Source of the DNA: QHWT01 sp963755695
GTDB lineage: Bacteria > Acidobacteriota > Vicinamibacteria > Vicinamibacterales > 2-12-FULL-66-21
Assembly (NCBI GenBank): GCA_963755695.1
Contig: CAVWLB010000001.1
Coordinates: 1 to 64,000 of the forward strand
Length of the DNA: 64,000 nucleotides
Reading direction: 5' to 3'
Part shown: positions 1 through 8,574 of the stretch, piece after piece
Layout: each line of letters begins with the position of its first letter
How positions within the stretch are numbered: position 1 is the first letter of the stretch
Notes under the pieces: model-generated
Told to the model about the DNA's origin: nothing
The model's database searches: none
Seen by the model: only the letters and a program-made list of their open reading frames with translations
Position numbers and translations under genes: made by a program

Positions 1-169
1 GGCTTCGGCTGCGCCGCCATCGAGTATCGGCGAAACACGAGCCTAGCAGCCAGGTTGATGGTTTCTGGAATGAATCGACCGGCCAATGGCGACTCGCAAG
101 AATCGGTTGTCGTGCCGTCCATAGGCACGTAAAATAGTGCTGCACGTTGTTGACGTGCTAACAACGGCG

Positions 170-394
170 ATGAAAACCAACGTCACCCTGAAGCTCGACG
201 CCGATCTCCTCCGAGAAGCTCGCGTGCTGGCAGCCGAGGAGGGGCGGTCCATCAGCGCCCTGCTGACTGATCGTCTGGAAGCCATGGTCCGGGATCGGAA
301 GGCTTTCGACAAAGCTCACGGCGTGCGCTCGCAAGGCTCCGCGAGGGTCTCGACCTCCAATGGACGCCCCCCAATCCCGCGACGAGATCCATGA
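170..394 (+). CDS. VapB-like antitoxin
   Basis: A 74-residue protein opening MKTNVTLKLDADLLREAR, the beta strand plus helix of a ribbon-helix-helix or CopG-like DNA-binding antitoxin, followed by a basic unstructured tail. It would bind its own promoter and neutralise the PIN-domain toxin encoded directly downstream. Its stop overlaps the toxin start (ATGA), so the two are translationally coupled. I use the ATG at 170 because upstream codons in this frame do not look like protein. The C-terminal third is rich in Arg, Ser and Pro, as expected for a toxin-wrapping tail. Family-level function is inferred from the N-terminal motif and the pairing. Confidence 0.75.
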   Translation: MKTNVTLKLDADLLREARVLAAEEGRSISALLTDRLEAMVRDRKAFDKAHGVRSQGSARVSTSNGRPPIPRRDP

Positions 395-810
395 GCGATA
401 GGTTCTTCGTCGACACGAACATTCTCATGTATGCGCACGATGCGTCGGCAGGGCCGAAACATGAGTGCGCCAAGGCGCTGGTCGAGGAACTCTGGCGCGA
501 TCGGACAGGTGTCGTCAGTACCCAGGTGCTCCAAGAGCTCTGCGTGAATCTCCGCCGGAAATCTGGCAAGCCCCTGGACAGGAAGGCCACTCGCGAGATT
601 GTCAGCGACTACCTGTCGTGGCAGGTGGTCGTGAACAGCGGCGAGGCCGTTCTGGGTGCGTTGGATCTGGAGGAGCGGCACCAAGTGTCATTCTGGGACG
701 CAATGGTGATTCACGCGGCCCAAGTTGCCGGAGCAGAGGTCTTGTTATCCGAGGATCTGTTGCATGGGCAGGAGTACGGATCGGTGCGGGTGATCAACCC
801 GCTGCGCTGA
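391..810 (+). CDS. PIN-domain ribonuclease toxin, VapC-like
   Basis: A 139-residue PIN-domain protein. The acidic metal-binding residues are visible: Asp8 in FFVDTN, Glu49 in LQEL, Asp103 in SFWDAM, and Glu121/Asp122 in LLSEDL. VapC toxins are Mg-dependent endoribonucleases that cleave tRNA or rRNA and arrest growth when their antitoxin is lost. Length and motif order match the family. It overlaps the antitoxin gene by four bases, so the pair forms a type II toxin-antitoxin operon. It stands next to decayed gene fragments, a common setting for such modules. The target RNA cannot be read from sequence. Confidence 0.85.
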   Translation: MSDRFFVDTNILMYAHDASAGPKHECAKALVEELWRDRTGVVSTQVLQELCVNLRRKSGKPLDRKATREIVSDYLSWQVVVNSGEAVLGALDLEERHQVSFWDAMVIHAAQVAGAEVLLSEDLLHGQEYGSVRVINPLR

Positions 811-836
811 CACCGAAGCACCGAGCGCGTCGCGCG

Positions 837-905
837 ATGGGCGTACGGTTCGCCAACGACCGGCAGGCCGCCGCGGACATGGCGCAGGAGGGCTTCCTCA
901 AGGCC
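837..905 (+). pseudogene. ECF sigma factor region 2 remnant
   Basis: The frame starting at ATG 837 reads NDRQAAADMAQEGFLKAHR, which matches the pattern of sigma-70 family region 2 (the D-x-x-Q-x-x-F-x-x-A segment that contacts core RNA polymerase). Nothing before or after continues the domain, and the frame then runs into unrelated sequence. I read it as a scrap left by deletion. The match is short, so chance resemblance is possible. Confidence 0.4.
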
Positions 906-1172
906 CACCGGCAGGTGGTGGGGGTGCGGTGGACGCGAGCGGCAACGCCACGCCAATCGTGCCTCGCTGACAATCGAGCAGCCTTCTCCGATATTCCCCG
1001 TTCCAGCGTTTTAGCGTCGCCCACCAGCGCTCCAATCGCAGATTTCCGCCGCGCTGCCCTTGGCGCCGAGGCTTGCGACTGACATGCCGAATTCGCTGAA
1101 CGGTTCGCGCGCGGGTATTTCCTGTGCGGTCTTGATCTCCCGAGGTCGGATCAACCCCCCTGACCAACGACC

Positions 1173-1289
1173 TTCACCAACAACGGCCTCGCACGGAAGA
1201 CGGCTTACACGTATCGCGTGCGCGCGAACAACGCCGCGGGCGATTCGCCGTCCTCCAATATCGCGAGCGCGCGGACGCGGCAGCGGTAG
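1173..1289 (+). pseudogene. fibronectin type III domain remnant
   Basis: In this frame the end of an Fn3 domain is legible: NNGLARKTAYTYRVRANNAA, then GDSPSSNIASART, then a stop at 1287-1289. The spacing of Leu, Tyr, Arg-Val, Asn-Gly-Asp-Ser and the closing Ala-Thr is typical of Fn3 strands E to G in secreted bacterial proteins. No upstream strands or signal peptide can be found, so this is the 3' end of a lost extracellular protein. Confidence 0.55.
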
Positions 1290-1385
1290 TTCTGAACCCT
1301 GCCGCGATGTCGTCGGCGGCGCGGGCGTCAGCAGAGGTGCGTCGGACTCCGTGCCACCGAGCACGGACCAATTGTCGGATCAGCC

Positions 1386-2608
1386 CTACGATGGTGTATC
1401 AAGCGGCAGGCACGATCGCGCTCGATTCGTCCACGCGCTTCGACGAGCAGAGCGTGTGCCGCATCTATTCGATGACCCTTGATTCCCGCCCGCCATCACC
1501 TCTACGCGCTCTGGCCACGAATTCCTCATTCTTGCGGGCCGCGTGGAAACGATGTGATCGACGATGTGCTTGGCATCCCGTCCCACACCGCCCAACAGCG
1601 CCGAGCTCAGCGAGTAGAGGAAGAGGAAGCCCGACGAAGTAGAGACCGGGACAGGACTCGACGATGCCCCGATCGTGAATGGGAAGGCCGTTGTGGGTTG
1701 GCAGCGAGAGATCGATCCAGTCGTAATCGGGTGCGAATCCGGTGCACCAAATGACGTTCGACACCTCGAGGACCCTTCCATCCTCGAGGACGGGATATCC
1801 GTTCCTCACGCCGGTCATTCGCGGCACTCGTTCGATGCCTGCTGGGGCAAAGTCCTTTCGTCGCACCCGCCCCAGAGGGATTCCACGAGGGGGGTCGATA
1901 AAGTGGTCGCGGAGCTTCCTTCCAAGCGCGCGTCTTTACCGTCAACCGCGTCGCCACGAACCACATGATGGGCGTGAACAGGTGATCGAGAAGACTTCCG
2001 GCGCGGGCGGGCTCCTGCCCCGTGTCCGGGCCGGATAGCCATGTCTGGTGATGGGGAGCGAGCTCGATCGCGATCTCCGCGCCGGAGTTCCCGGCGCCCA
2101 CCACGAGCACTGCTCCTTTCTGAATTTGGGATGGGTTGCGGTACTCCTTGGAGTGGAGCTGGACGATGCTCTCGTCGAGCTCGCGTGCGAATGCCGGAAC
2201 CCTCGGGGTGTTGAACGCGCCGGTCGCCACGACGACGTTCTCGGCGAACAGCGTGTGCTCGCCCCAGCTCACCTCGAATCGATCCCCGGCTTTGGACAGT
2301 CTGTCGACTTTGACTCCGGTTCGGACAGGGAGCTCGAACTCGCGGGCATAAGCCTCCAGATAGTCGGCGGTCTCGTCCTTGGTCGGATACGAGGAGGGCG
2401 ATCCCGGAAACGGCATCCCCGGCAGTCCGTCGTAACGGCCGGGCGTAAACAGCCGCAGCGAATCCCACCTCTTCCGCCAGGCATCGCCGATCCGGTCGTT
2501 CTCGTCCAGGATCACGAACGGCAGACCCCGTTGCTTGAGGTGATAGCCGACAGCCAGACCTGCCTGGCTTCCGCCGATGACCACGGTTCCGAGCTGCTGA
2601 TCACTCAA
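1386..2608 (-). CDS. flavin-containing monooxygenase / NAD(P)-binding oxidoreductase (CzcO/YUCCA-like), two frame breaks
   Basis: The protein begins VVIGGSQAGLAVGYHLKQRG, an FAD-binding GxGxxG fold, and has a second nucleotide-binding motif VLVVGAGNSGAEIAIELA near residue 165 for NADPH. The distal motif CTGFAPDYDWIDL is characteristic of the flavin monooxygenase group. The reading frame breaks twice. Near 1916-1922 it passes to a frame reading KLRDHFIDPPRGIPLGRV, and near 1628-1634 to one reading YSLSSALLGGVGRDAKH. Removing one base at each place restores a continuous family-like protein. It is the last gene of a leftward cluster with a 99-residue protein, another flavoprotein and a LuxR regulator. 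The C-terminus after residue about 350 is uncertain. Confidence 0.75.
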
Positions 2609-2613
2609 GGACG

Positions 2614-2913
2614 TCAGCTCTCGAGTCGATAGATTTCCCGCCGGCCGCGGTCGACGAGGTCGTGATAGTCAGCCATGGTCTTCCGGAGCGTCTCATTGGT
2701 CATGAGCTTTTGCTCCATGGCGAAGAAATCATCGATCTTCTCGACCTTCGCCTCGGCGACGATGGTCCAGTAGGGCTCGCCCGTGACATCGGTGAGCAGG
2801 CGGAGCGGTTCCTGCCCCATTTCTTTCAAGACCGTTGAGATGCTCCTGAACTTCTCAACCATCTGGCGGACCTTCCCGGGTTTGCAGTTGAGGACCTCAC
2901 GGATCACGTACAT
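2614..2913 (-). CDS. small conserved protein, probably dimeric alpha/beta barrel
   Basis: A 99-residue protein beginning MYVIREVLNCKPGKVRQMV. The start at 2913 is preceded by a good GAGGAG ribosome site. The pattern of a first strand carrying K-P-G-K, a helix, then GEPYWTIVAEAKV and a C-terminal helix resembles NIPSNAP-like or other ferredoxin-like dimeric barrels, but I do not recognise a specific family. It sits between two flavoprotein genes in the same direction (25 bases after one, 5 bases before the next), so it is probably co-transcribed with them and may bind a substrate or intermediate of their pathway. The function is an inference from position only. Confidence 0.7.
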   Translation of the reverse strand: MYVIREVLNCKPGKVRQMVEKFRSISTVLKEMGQEPLRLLTDVTGEPYWTIVAEAKVEKIDDFFAMEQKLMTNETLRKTMADYHDLVDRGRREIYRLES

Positions 2914-2938
2914 GACATCACTCCTCTCACATCGTCGT

Positions 2939-4161
2939 TCATCTGTGGAACTCCACGTCCTTCGCGGCAGCCATGATGCGGCCGAGATTCTCGTTCGACA
3001 TGAAATCGGGCAGCGGAATGGCGCCGGTGATCGCAGACAGAAAGGCGTTGGTGGCGTCCTGGTTGCCATGCAGCGCGCCGAAGAGGGCCCGCATCTCGGG
3101 CGGAGGGGGCTCGAGTGCCGCGAGCTGACTGGTGAACTCGTACATCGGTCGCACGCGTTCGTTGCGCGCCGCTTCGTGAGCCGCCAATCGCGTCTTCGAG
3201 CGTACCGGCGCCCGACCACACCGTGCTGAGGGCCGTCGCGAGCATCTCGGCCTCGATGAATGCGTCGCTGATGCCCTGCGCGGTAATCGGATCTCTGTTG
3301 TAGCTCGCGTCGCCGACGAGCGCCCATCCTTTGCCATACGGCTTGCGGAAGTAGCCGGGCACGCCTGCCGTGCCGTACCACTTTTCCTCGCGACGGCCCT
3401 CGCGCACGCGAGCAGCGAAGTCGGGCGCGGACTCGAGCGCCCGCCAGACGTGACCCTCAATGTCGGCGCGCACGGCCGGAAAGTCCTTGGCCGGCCAGTT
3501 CACCATCACGAGATGGAGACCATCGTTGGTCGGCGCGCCACCGAAGGCGTGGTGGTCCCGGACGTACAGCTCGATATCGTCTTGCCTGACGCCGCTGAAG
3601 TACGAGTAGTAGCCACAGGCCGCAACCGGGCGAACGTCGTACTCCGGCAGCTCGCACCGCTCGTGCGACGAAGGAGTTCACGCCGTCGGCGCCGATCACC
3701 ATCCGGGCGCGCTCCTCGACCGGCTTCGCGTCTCTTCCATGGCCTCGAACGCCCACGACGGTGTCGTCGGTCACCAGCAACTCGTCGACGGTGAAGCCCT
3801 CCCGAACCTCGACGCCGGCCTCGGCCGCTGCATTCACCAGGAGGCTGTCGAGCACGGTGCGACGCGGACAGAACCCGCCCATGCCATCGTTCGCGTCGGG
3901 AATGGCGCCGCGAAGGGCGAACGGGCCGACATCGAACGTCATGTGCCGGCAGATCGGCGGTGCACCTGTCGCCGCCAGCGTGCCGAGGAGACCCCACCGC
4001 GCCAGGATCTCGGCGCCGTGGGGCCAGAGGATGTGCGTCGAGATCGTATCGCTCGGGAAGGTTGCTCTGTCGACGAGCAGCACCTTGAACCCCTGTCGCG
4101 CCAGGAGCATGGCGGTCGGCGAGCCCGCACACCGCGCGCCGACGATGATGGCGTCGTACAT
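2939..4161 (-). CDS. FAD-dependent monooxygenase (geranylgeranyl reductase-like / PHBH fold), two frame breaks
   Basis: The N-terminus YDAIIVGARCAGSPTAMLLA is an FAD-binding Rossmann motif, and ALVGDASYNRDPITAQGIS is the second FAD-contact (GD) motif, so this is a group A flavoprotein monooxygenase or reductase. The start at 4161 is preceded by GCGGAGG. The frame shifts near 3660-3664 (continuing as ELPEYDVRPVAACGYYSYF) and near 3181-3183 (continuing as AHEAARNERVRPMYEFT). Each is repaired by deleting one base, giving about 407 residues, a normal length. It lies downstream of a LuxR regulator, with a dyad in the gap, and upstream of a 99-residue protein and another flavoprotein. The substrate is unknown. 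Hydroxylation or reduction of a small hydrophobic compound is the general role of the family. Confidence 0.8.
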
Positions 4162-4219
4162 CTGAGCCTCCGCGTCGACACTGACGTTACCGGAGGCCAG
4201 AGGCGCTGACATCGGACGG

Positions 4220-4256
4220 AATACCCAAAATCGCGGAGGCTTTGAAATTGGGTATT
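4220..4256. promoter_or_regulatory. inverted-repeat operator candidate upstream of the FAD monooxygenase
   Basis: AATACCCAA at 4220-4228 and TTGGGTATT at 4248-4256 are perfect inverted copies separated by 19 bases. They lie in the 107-base gap between the stop of the LuxR/TPR regulator and the start of the monooxygenase. No T-run follows, so a terminator is unlikely. A regulator-binding site controlling the flavoprotein genes is the simplest reading. Confidence 0.5.
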
Positions 4257-4268
4257 TCTGTGTACGCC

Positions 4269-5898
4269 TCAGATGAGGTTGTGCTGGAACGCCCAGGCGG
4301 TCGCGCCCGTGCGGCTCGACACGCCAAGCTTGTCGAAGATGTTGCTCACGTGCCGGGCAACGGTCTTTTCGCTGATGAAGAGCTCGTCGGCGATGGCGCG
4401 ATTCGTCTTGCCGGCCGCGAGCAGCCGAAGCACCTGCGCCTCGCGTTCGCTGAGCGAGCCGATTCGCTGATGCGAGGCGCGCTCCGATTGCTCGGCGATG
4501 CGCGCGAGGCAGGGTTCGGCGTTGAGCTGCTTGAACAGCCGTCGCGCGGTCTCGAGCTCGAGACGACGGCCGTCCTGGTCGCCCCGCTTTTCACAGACAG
4601 CCGCCAGCAGCAGGCAGGTCTGCGCCTCTTCGTACGGCATCTCCAGCTCACGCCAGGTCTCGCACGCCTGCCGCAGCGATGTCGAGGCCGCTTCGATGTC
4701 GCCGTCCGCAAGGAGCACCGCGCCGGTGGCGTGCGCGGACGCTGCGGCCAGCAGCGGCGCGCCGAAGGCGAGGGCGATCTCCGACAATTCTGCGGAAGCC
4801 GCGCGCGCGGCAGCGAGATCATCCGCGGCCAGCAGAATCTCGACGGCTGCAGGCAGCATTCTGGCGCGACTGATCTGTTCCTGCGTATCGAGGAGAGCGC
4901 TTCTGATCGACGCGGCCGCCGCGTCGATCTGACCCTGCGCCAGACGGAGCAGCGACAGTCCTGGCTGCGGCTTACGTCCGCGCTCGTGCGCACGCGTGTA
5001 GGCCTCTTCCGCCTTGGTGAACTCGCCTCGAAGTCGATGGATTTCGCCGCACCGATAGAACGCCGCTCCCGCCGCCGGCCGCGAGATCAGGAGCTCACAC
5101 GCGCCCTGTGCGTCGCGCGCGGCCTCGTTCCACTGGCCCCGCAGCTGCAGGACTTCGGCGCGGTAGAGCAGACATTCGCCGCGATAGCGCACGAGATCGG
5201 GCTGCGTCGCGCACCACTGCGCAAGCGAGGCCGTCCATTCATACGCGCGCCGCAGATCGAACGTCTCCTGACAGCCTTCCAGCACGCTGCAGTAGACATC
5301 GCCGGCCACGAGTGGGGTCACCTCACCTGCGATCACCGAAGCCATCGCTTCATCGAGGAGCGCGACACCTTCGGCAATGCGTCCGAGGCGGATGAGCGCG
5401 CGACCACGTCCGTGGCAGGCCACCGACGCCAGATCGCGATCGGCAAAGCGGCGAGCGATCTCCGCCGCCTGGCTGAATGTGGCGTGCGCCGCAGACGGGA
5501 TCACCCTGCACGATGCATTTGATGGCGACCGGGATCAGCAGATAGCCTCGGACGACGCAGTCGAGCTGCCCCTCATCCAACAGGCGGCCGGCTCTTGCGA
5601 ACCAGCCGGATGCGGGAGCGATGGCGCCCCGTTCCATGAGAGAAAACCCGAGCCAGAACGCCGCTCGAGCGGCCCCTTCACGGTCTCCGCGATCGAGGAA
5701 GGCCTGATGCGCGCGTGCGGTGACGGTCTCGCACTCGTCATCCCGGCCCACCAGGTGGGCCGCGATCGCGAGTCGCTCGAGGTCTTCGGCGTCGAGCGGT
5801 GCGTCACGATCAGCGGCTTGCAGTAGCCGATACGATTCGGCCCACGCCCGTTGCTCGAACGACTTCCGCCCACGCCGCAATGTCGCGAGGTCCGTCAT
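4269..5898 (-). CDS. LuxR-family transcriptional regulator with TPR-like helical domain, one frame break
   Basis: The C-terminal 60 residues form a LuxR helix-turn-helix: LSEREAQVLRLLAAGKTNRA followed by ISEKTVARHVSNIFDKLGVS. The preceding 470 residues are Ala- and Arg-rich helical repeats (for example ARRAYEWTASLAQWCATQPD-like helices) of the TPR or MalT-like type. There is no receiver domain and no obvious Walker A site. The protein is split by one extra base in the GGG at 5497-5499. Removing it joins KCIVQGD to PSAAHATFSQAAEIARRF and gives about 542 residues. It heads a leftward cluster of two flavoproteins and a small protein, which it likely controls, perhaps through the dyad at 4220-4256. 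The inducing signal is unknown. Confidence 0.8.
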
Positions 5899-6247
5899 AT
5901 CGCCCGCTTAGAAACGGTAGACCGGTCGGGTAGCCTTGTGTCAACAACGTTATCGCGTGGCTGGCGATTCGTGTGCGAGCCTTGCGACGCCGCTCGTCTT
6001 GAACGTCGTGAGCCTCAGGATGCGGACTGTCCCGACAGGGAACATCATGATGCCGAGTCTTGGAGCATGACGCCATGCTGGCGCGAGGGATTCCCGACGC
6101 GCTTCGTGGCACTTGAGAGCAAGAATCACCTCATCCTCTTTCATGAGCCGGCGCGGGTGCGTTTCATCTACTACATCAAACCGCCTCACGGACGAGCCAG
6201 TTGCGGAAATCGTCCAGTGCGGCGAGCCACTTTCCTTCGCAAATCAC
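5899..6247. other. intergenic stretch, no gene seen
   Basis: Between the LuxR-family gene start and the recombinase remnant I see only short overlapping frames without family resemblance. It probably contains the promoter of the LuxR gene, but no clear -35/-10 pair can be singled out. Confidence 0.4.
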
Positions 6248-6716
6248 TGAATCCGCTCCGTCGTCCCTGCCGGTCGGTGAACAATCGTGAACAATTCGTC
6301 GCCGACCTTGGCGACGGCGGTCCGCACGGACGCGTCGAGCACCTGGGTGTAGATGTTCAGCGTCGTGTCGACCTTGGCGTGCCCCATCAGCTCCCCGACG
6401 ATCTTGCCGGGGACACCCTTGTCGTGCGCCGACGACGAGTACGTGAGACGGAACGTCGACCAGGTTGCCCGCGGCATCTCGAGCGCCTCACACGTCGGAA
6501 AAACCATCGCCGCAGCACGTTGTTCGGCGCAATCGGTTGCCCGACCACGTCGCGAACATCAGTGCATCGATTCGCCTCGCGTGCCGCTTTCCAGGCGTCC
6601 AGCAGCAGCCACGCGGTCTGTGATAGCGGAACTCGCCGGGCGCCCGCCCCGGTCTTTGGCATGCCGAAGATGCCTTCATAGACGGCCTCACGTACGGTCA
6701 GGCATGTGCAGCAAGA
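6248..6716 (-). pseudogene. tyrosine recombinase (phage-type integrase), C-terminal remnant
   Basis: The catalytic half of a tyrosine recombinase is legible: LTVREAVYEGIFGMPKTGAG, then PLSQTAWLLLDAWKAAREAN, then TFRLTYSSSAHDKGVPGKIV with the LMGHAKVDTTLNIYTQVLD segment carrying the His and the Tyr nucleophile. The frame shifts in a five-A run at 6499-6503. Removing one base joins RRWF to PTCEALEMPRATW. The N-terminal DNA-binding half and the first catalytic Arg region are missing, since upstream sequence does not continue the protein. This is therefore a truncated, inactive copy. Its last 49 bases (6285-6333) recur perfectly at 8863-8911. Confidence 0.75.
6285..6333. repeat. 49-bp perfect direct repeat, copy 1 (end of recombinase gene)
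   Basis: These 49 bases are identical to 8863-8911, in the same orientation. Read on the minus strand they encode SVRTAVAKVGDELFT, the C-terminus of the tyrosine recombinase. Identity stops abruptly at both ends. Confidence 0.9.
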
Positions 6717-6734
6717 AGATGGTGACCCGTCCAT

Positions 6735-7385
6735 CCACGTAGATTCTGTGGCGCAGTGTCACTTCGTCAGCAGAAATCGGAGCGCGCTAGTGCGTCGCGA
6801 AACCGGCAACCGACAGCGTGAAGACAAAGACCAGGATCTTCATGAACCTGCTCACTTCTTCGGGTTGTCCAGCCGGCCCGCACTCTCGGAGTGCCCGAGG
6901 TGTGCGCAGTCTTTCTGCTGATCGGGCGGCGTTTCGCCTGCCGGGCCTGCAAGCTTGATCGCCACGCGTCGTACCGCGTTTCTGGTAGCCAGGATCGCCA
7001 TCCATACAACCGCTGGCAGACGTGCATGGTCCCTCACGGACGAAGGGACGTTTGCGGCGTGAGGATGCCCAAATTGTCAAGCTTAACAGGCTCGCGACGA
7101 GCTACCCTCTCGCCGAACTAACCCGGTCAGCTCATGCGATGTTTTTACAACGGCCGTCGCGCCACGCAGACTAGACTCCTCCGGGTGGAAAGAGAATTCG
7201 GCTGCGCTGCCGCTGGCGGTCTTGGTGATCGCGGATGTCTGCTCGTCGGTGGCTGGTCTTCCGCAATCCCTCACCGCGCAAATGAAACACCAGCCGGTCC
7301 GATTCGCCGGTCAGCCTCGAAGACTGACGGTGAAGAGTCTGACAGTCGTTCTGGGATTCGCCGTATCGATCCATTTGGAGGCATC
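6735..7385. other. gene-poor stretch with two possible minus-strand scraps
   Basis: A 61-residue minus frame (7037-6852) ending HLGHSESAGRLDNPKK, followed after a few bases by a short signal-peptide-like frame MKILVFVFTLSVAGFATH (6853-6797), could be the end of one gene and the start of another that were then truncated. Neither resembles a family I recognise. Otherwise I see nothing. Confidence 0.3.
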
Positions 7386-7583
7386 ATGAACACCCCACGG
7401 AAGCTTGAAGACCTTGCCAGCGACCTGGACGACATCTCCCTCAGCGTCGAAGAACTCAAAGAGACGAACTCCTCAGATGACCCCGTCGACCAGCGGGCCC
7501 TCGACAAGGTCCAGCGTGGGATCGCCCGAGCCTCTGAGGCCATCGACGACGCCGTCGACCCAAAGGCGTCGGACGAGCACTGA
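7386..7583 (+). CDS. small acidic hypothetical protein
   Basis: A 65-residue acidic protein starting MNTPRKLEDLASDLDDISL, with a good GGAGG site a few bases before ATG 7386. The sequence is entirely helix-compatible with heptad-like Leu spacing (LEDLASDLDDISLSVEEL), suggesting a short coiled coil or four-helix partner. It has no signal peptide or membrane segment. I do not recognise the family. The strong ribosome site and absence of rare codons support it as a real gene. Confidence 0.6.
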   Translation: MNTPRKLEDLASDLDDISLSVEELKETNSSDDPVDQRALDKVQRGIARASEAIDDAVDPKASDEH

Positions 7584-7905
7584 CCGATGCTCTCGCGTGA
7601 TCGCATCAACGCGCTCGTGGCTCAAGCCTGAAGGGTGCAAGTATGAACATGCGCCGTTTTGGCGGCGCAAGCCAGCTGTTGTGAACGACGTTCAGCGGCG
7701 AGCTGATGTGTAGAATAGCCCGTTCGACCTGCGCTGAGGCTCCGCTTGCTGCATCAGCAGTCCATCGGAGCTCTGCGAGTCGGTCGCCACCGTTGTCGCC
7801 GACTGCCTGAACCTGTGGTCGCTCACGCGCGAGCAATGGCGCGTCGTCGCCGAAAAGAGCGACGTTCCTGTGTGGGATGGTTGGTCCCGCCGCCGTACCG
7901 CGCCG
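7584..7905. other. intergenic stretch, nothing recognised
   Basis: About 320 bases between a rightward small gene and the end of a leftward secreted-protein gene. Only shadow frames are present, and no strong hairpin with a T-run was seen. Confidence 0.4.
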
Positions 7906-8574
7906 TCAATGCACGGTGACGTTGATGACGTCGAGACGCAGGATCTGTCCGTCGAGGGGTGAATCGACGACGCCCTTGATGATCTGTCGGCGGTCGGGCA
8001 GTCCTGGCTTGCCGTTGTCGATCTGCCGATCGTTCCCATCGACGACTCGAACGACCACGGCGCTGCCGCCCGCCACGGGAATCGTCGCCTCGAAGTCTTC
8101 CGCGTAGATCGTATGTGAGACTTTCGGATAGTGATTGAGCCAGTACGTCTGCCTTGGAATCGAGACCTCGATGTGCCAGGCGGACCATTCTCGCGCTCCC
8201 ACCGTGCCGCCCACCCTGAAGTACGGATGGACCGGATCTGGCATCTCGCCGCCCTCAATCGTCGTGGGCTCGAAGAGTCCCCGAACCCTGAGACGGACGT
8301 CGTATATCACGCCGGGCTTGCCGCCGAAGGTGAACAGTTTCTCGACCAGTTGCTTGTGAAGGCAGGTATCCGGTTGGGGCGCGTAGTCTCCGGTACACGG
8401 ATCGTGCAGAACGAGTTCGTGGAGCCCTGCGGCCGCTGACCTGAGTTCGTCTCCGGATTGGATCTCCGCGGAACGCAGGTGGCTGCGCATTGTGCCGCTT
8501 GCCAGAACGATCACCGCGGTCAGCGTCGGCAACCACACGCGAGCCGACCGGGATGGGAAACGGGTCATGGCCAC
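7906..8574 (-). CDS. secreted hypothetical protein
   Basis: A 222-residue protein with an N-terminal signal peptide (Arg-containing n-region, then VWLPTLTAVIVLASGTM). The mature part is beta-rich, with four Cys residues early on or absent later, consistent with an extracellular or periplasmic beta-sandwich. Notable segments are VIYDVRLRVRGLFEP, YFRVGGTVGAREWSAWHIEV and ILRLDVINVTVH at the very end. The start could be Met at 8574 or 8568. It stands alone, divergent from the four-gene operon that begins at 9088. I do not recognise a family and assign no function beyond export. Confidence 0.65.
   Translation of the reverse strand: MAMTRFPSRSARVWLPTLTAVIVLASGTMRSHLRSAEIQSGDELRSAAAGLHELVLHDPCTGDYAPQPDTCLHKQLVEKLFTFGGKPGVIYDVRLRVRGLFEPTTIEGGEMPDPVHPYFRVGGTVGAREWSAWHIEVSIPRQTYWLNHYPKVSHTIYAEDFEATIPVAGGSAVVVRVVDGNDRQIDNGKPGLPDRRQIIKGVVDSPLDGQILRLDVINVTVH

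Larger units (their letters stand above)
811..1385. other. gene-poor stretch with decayed coding scraps
   Basis: No intact gene is convincing here. Two short stretches translate into recognisable protein family pieces (listed separately): a sigma-factor region 2 scrap at 837-905 and a fibronectin type III scrap at 1173-1289. The rest looks non-coding or too eroded to identify. Confidence 0.5.

Noticed and set aside
3739..4209. Long open frames on the strand opposite the FAD monooxygenase.
   Set aside because: High-GC DNA gives long antisense frames. The opposite strand has clear FAD-binding motifs and these frames have none.
4220..4256. The AATACCCAA/TTGGGTATT dyad as a terminator of the LuxR gene.
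   Set aside because: The 19-base spacer is long for a terminator loop and no T-run follows in the leftward direction, so an operator is more likely.
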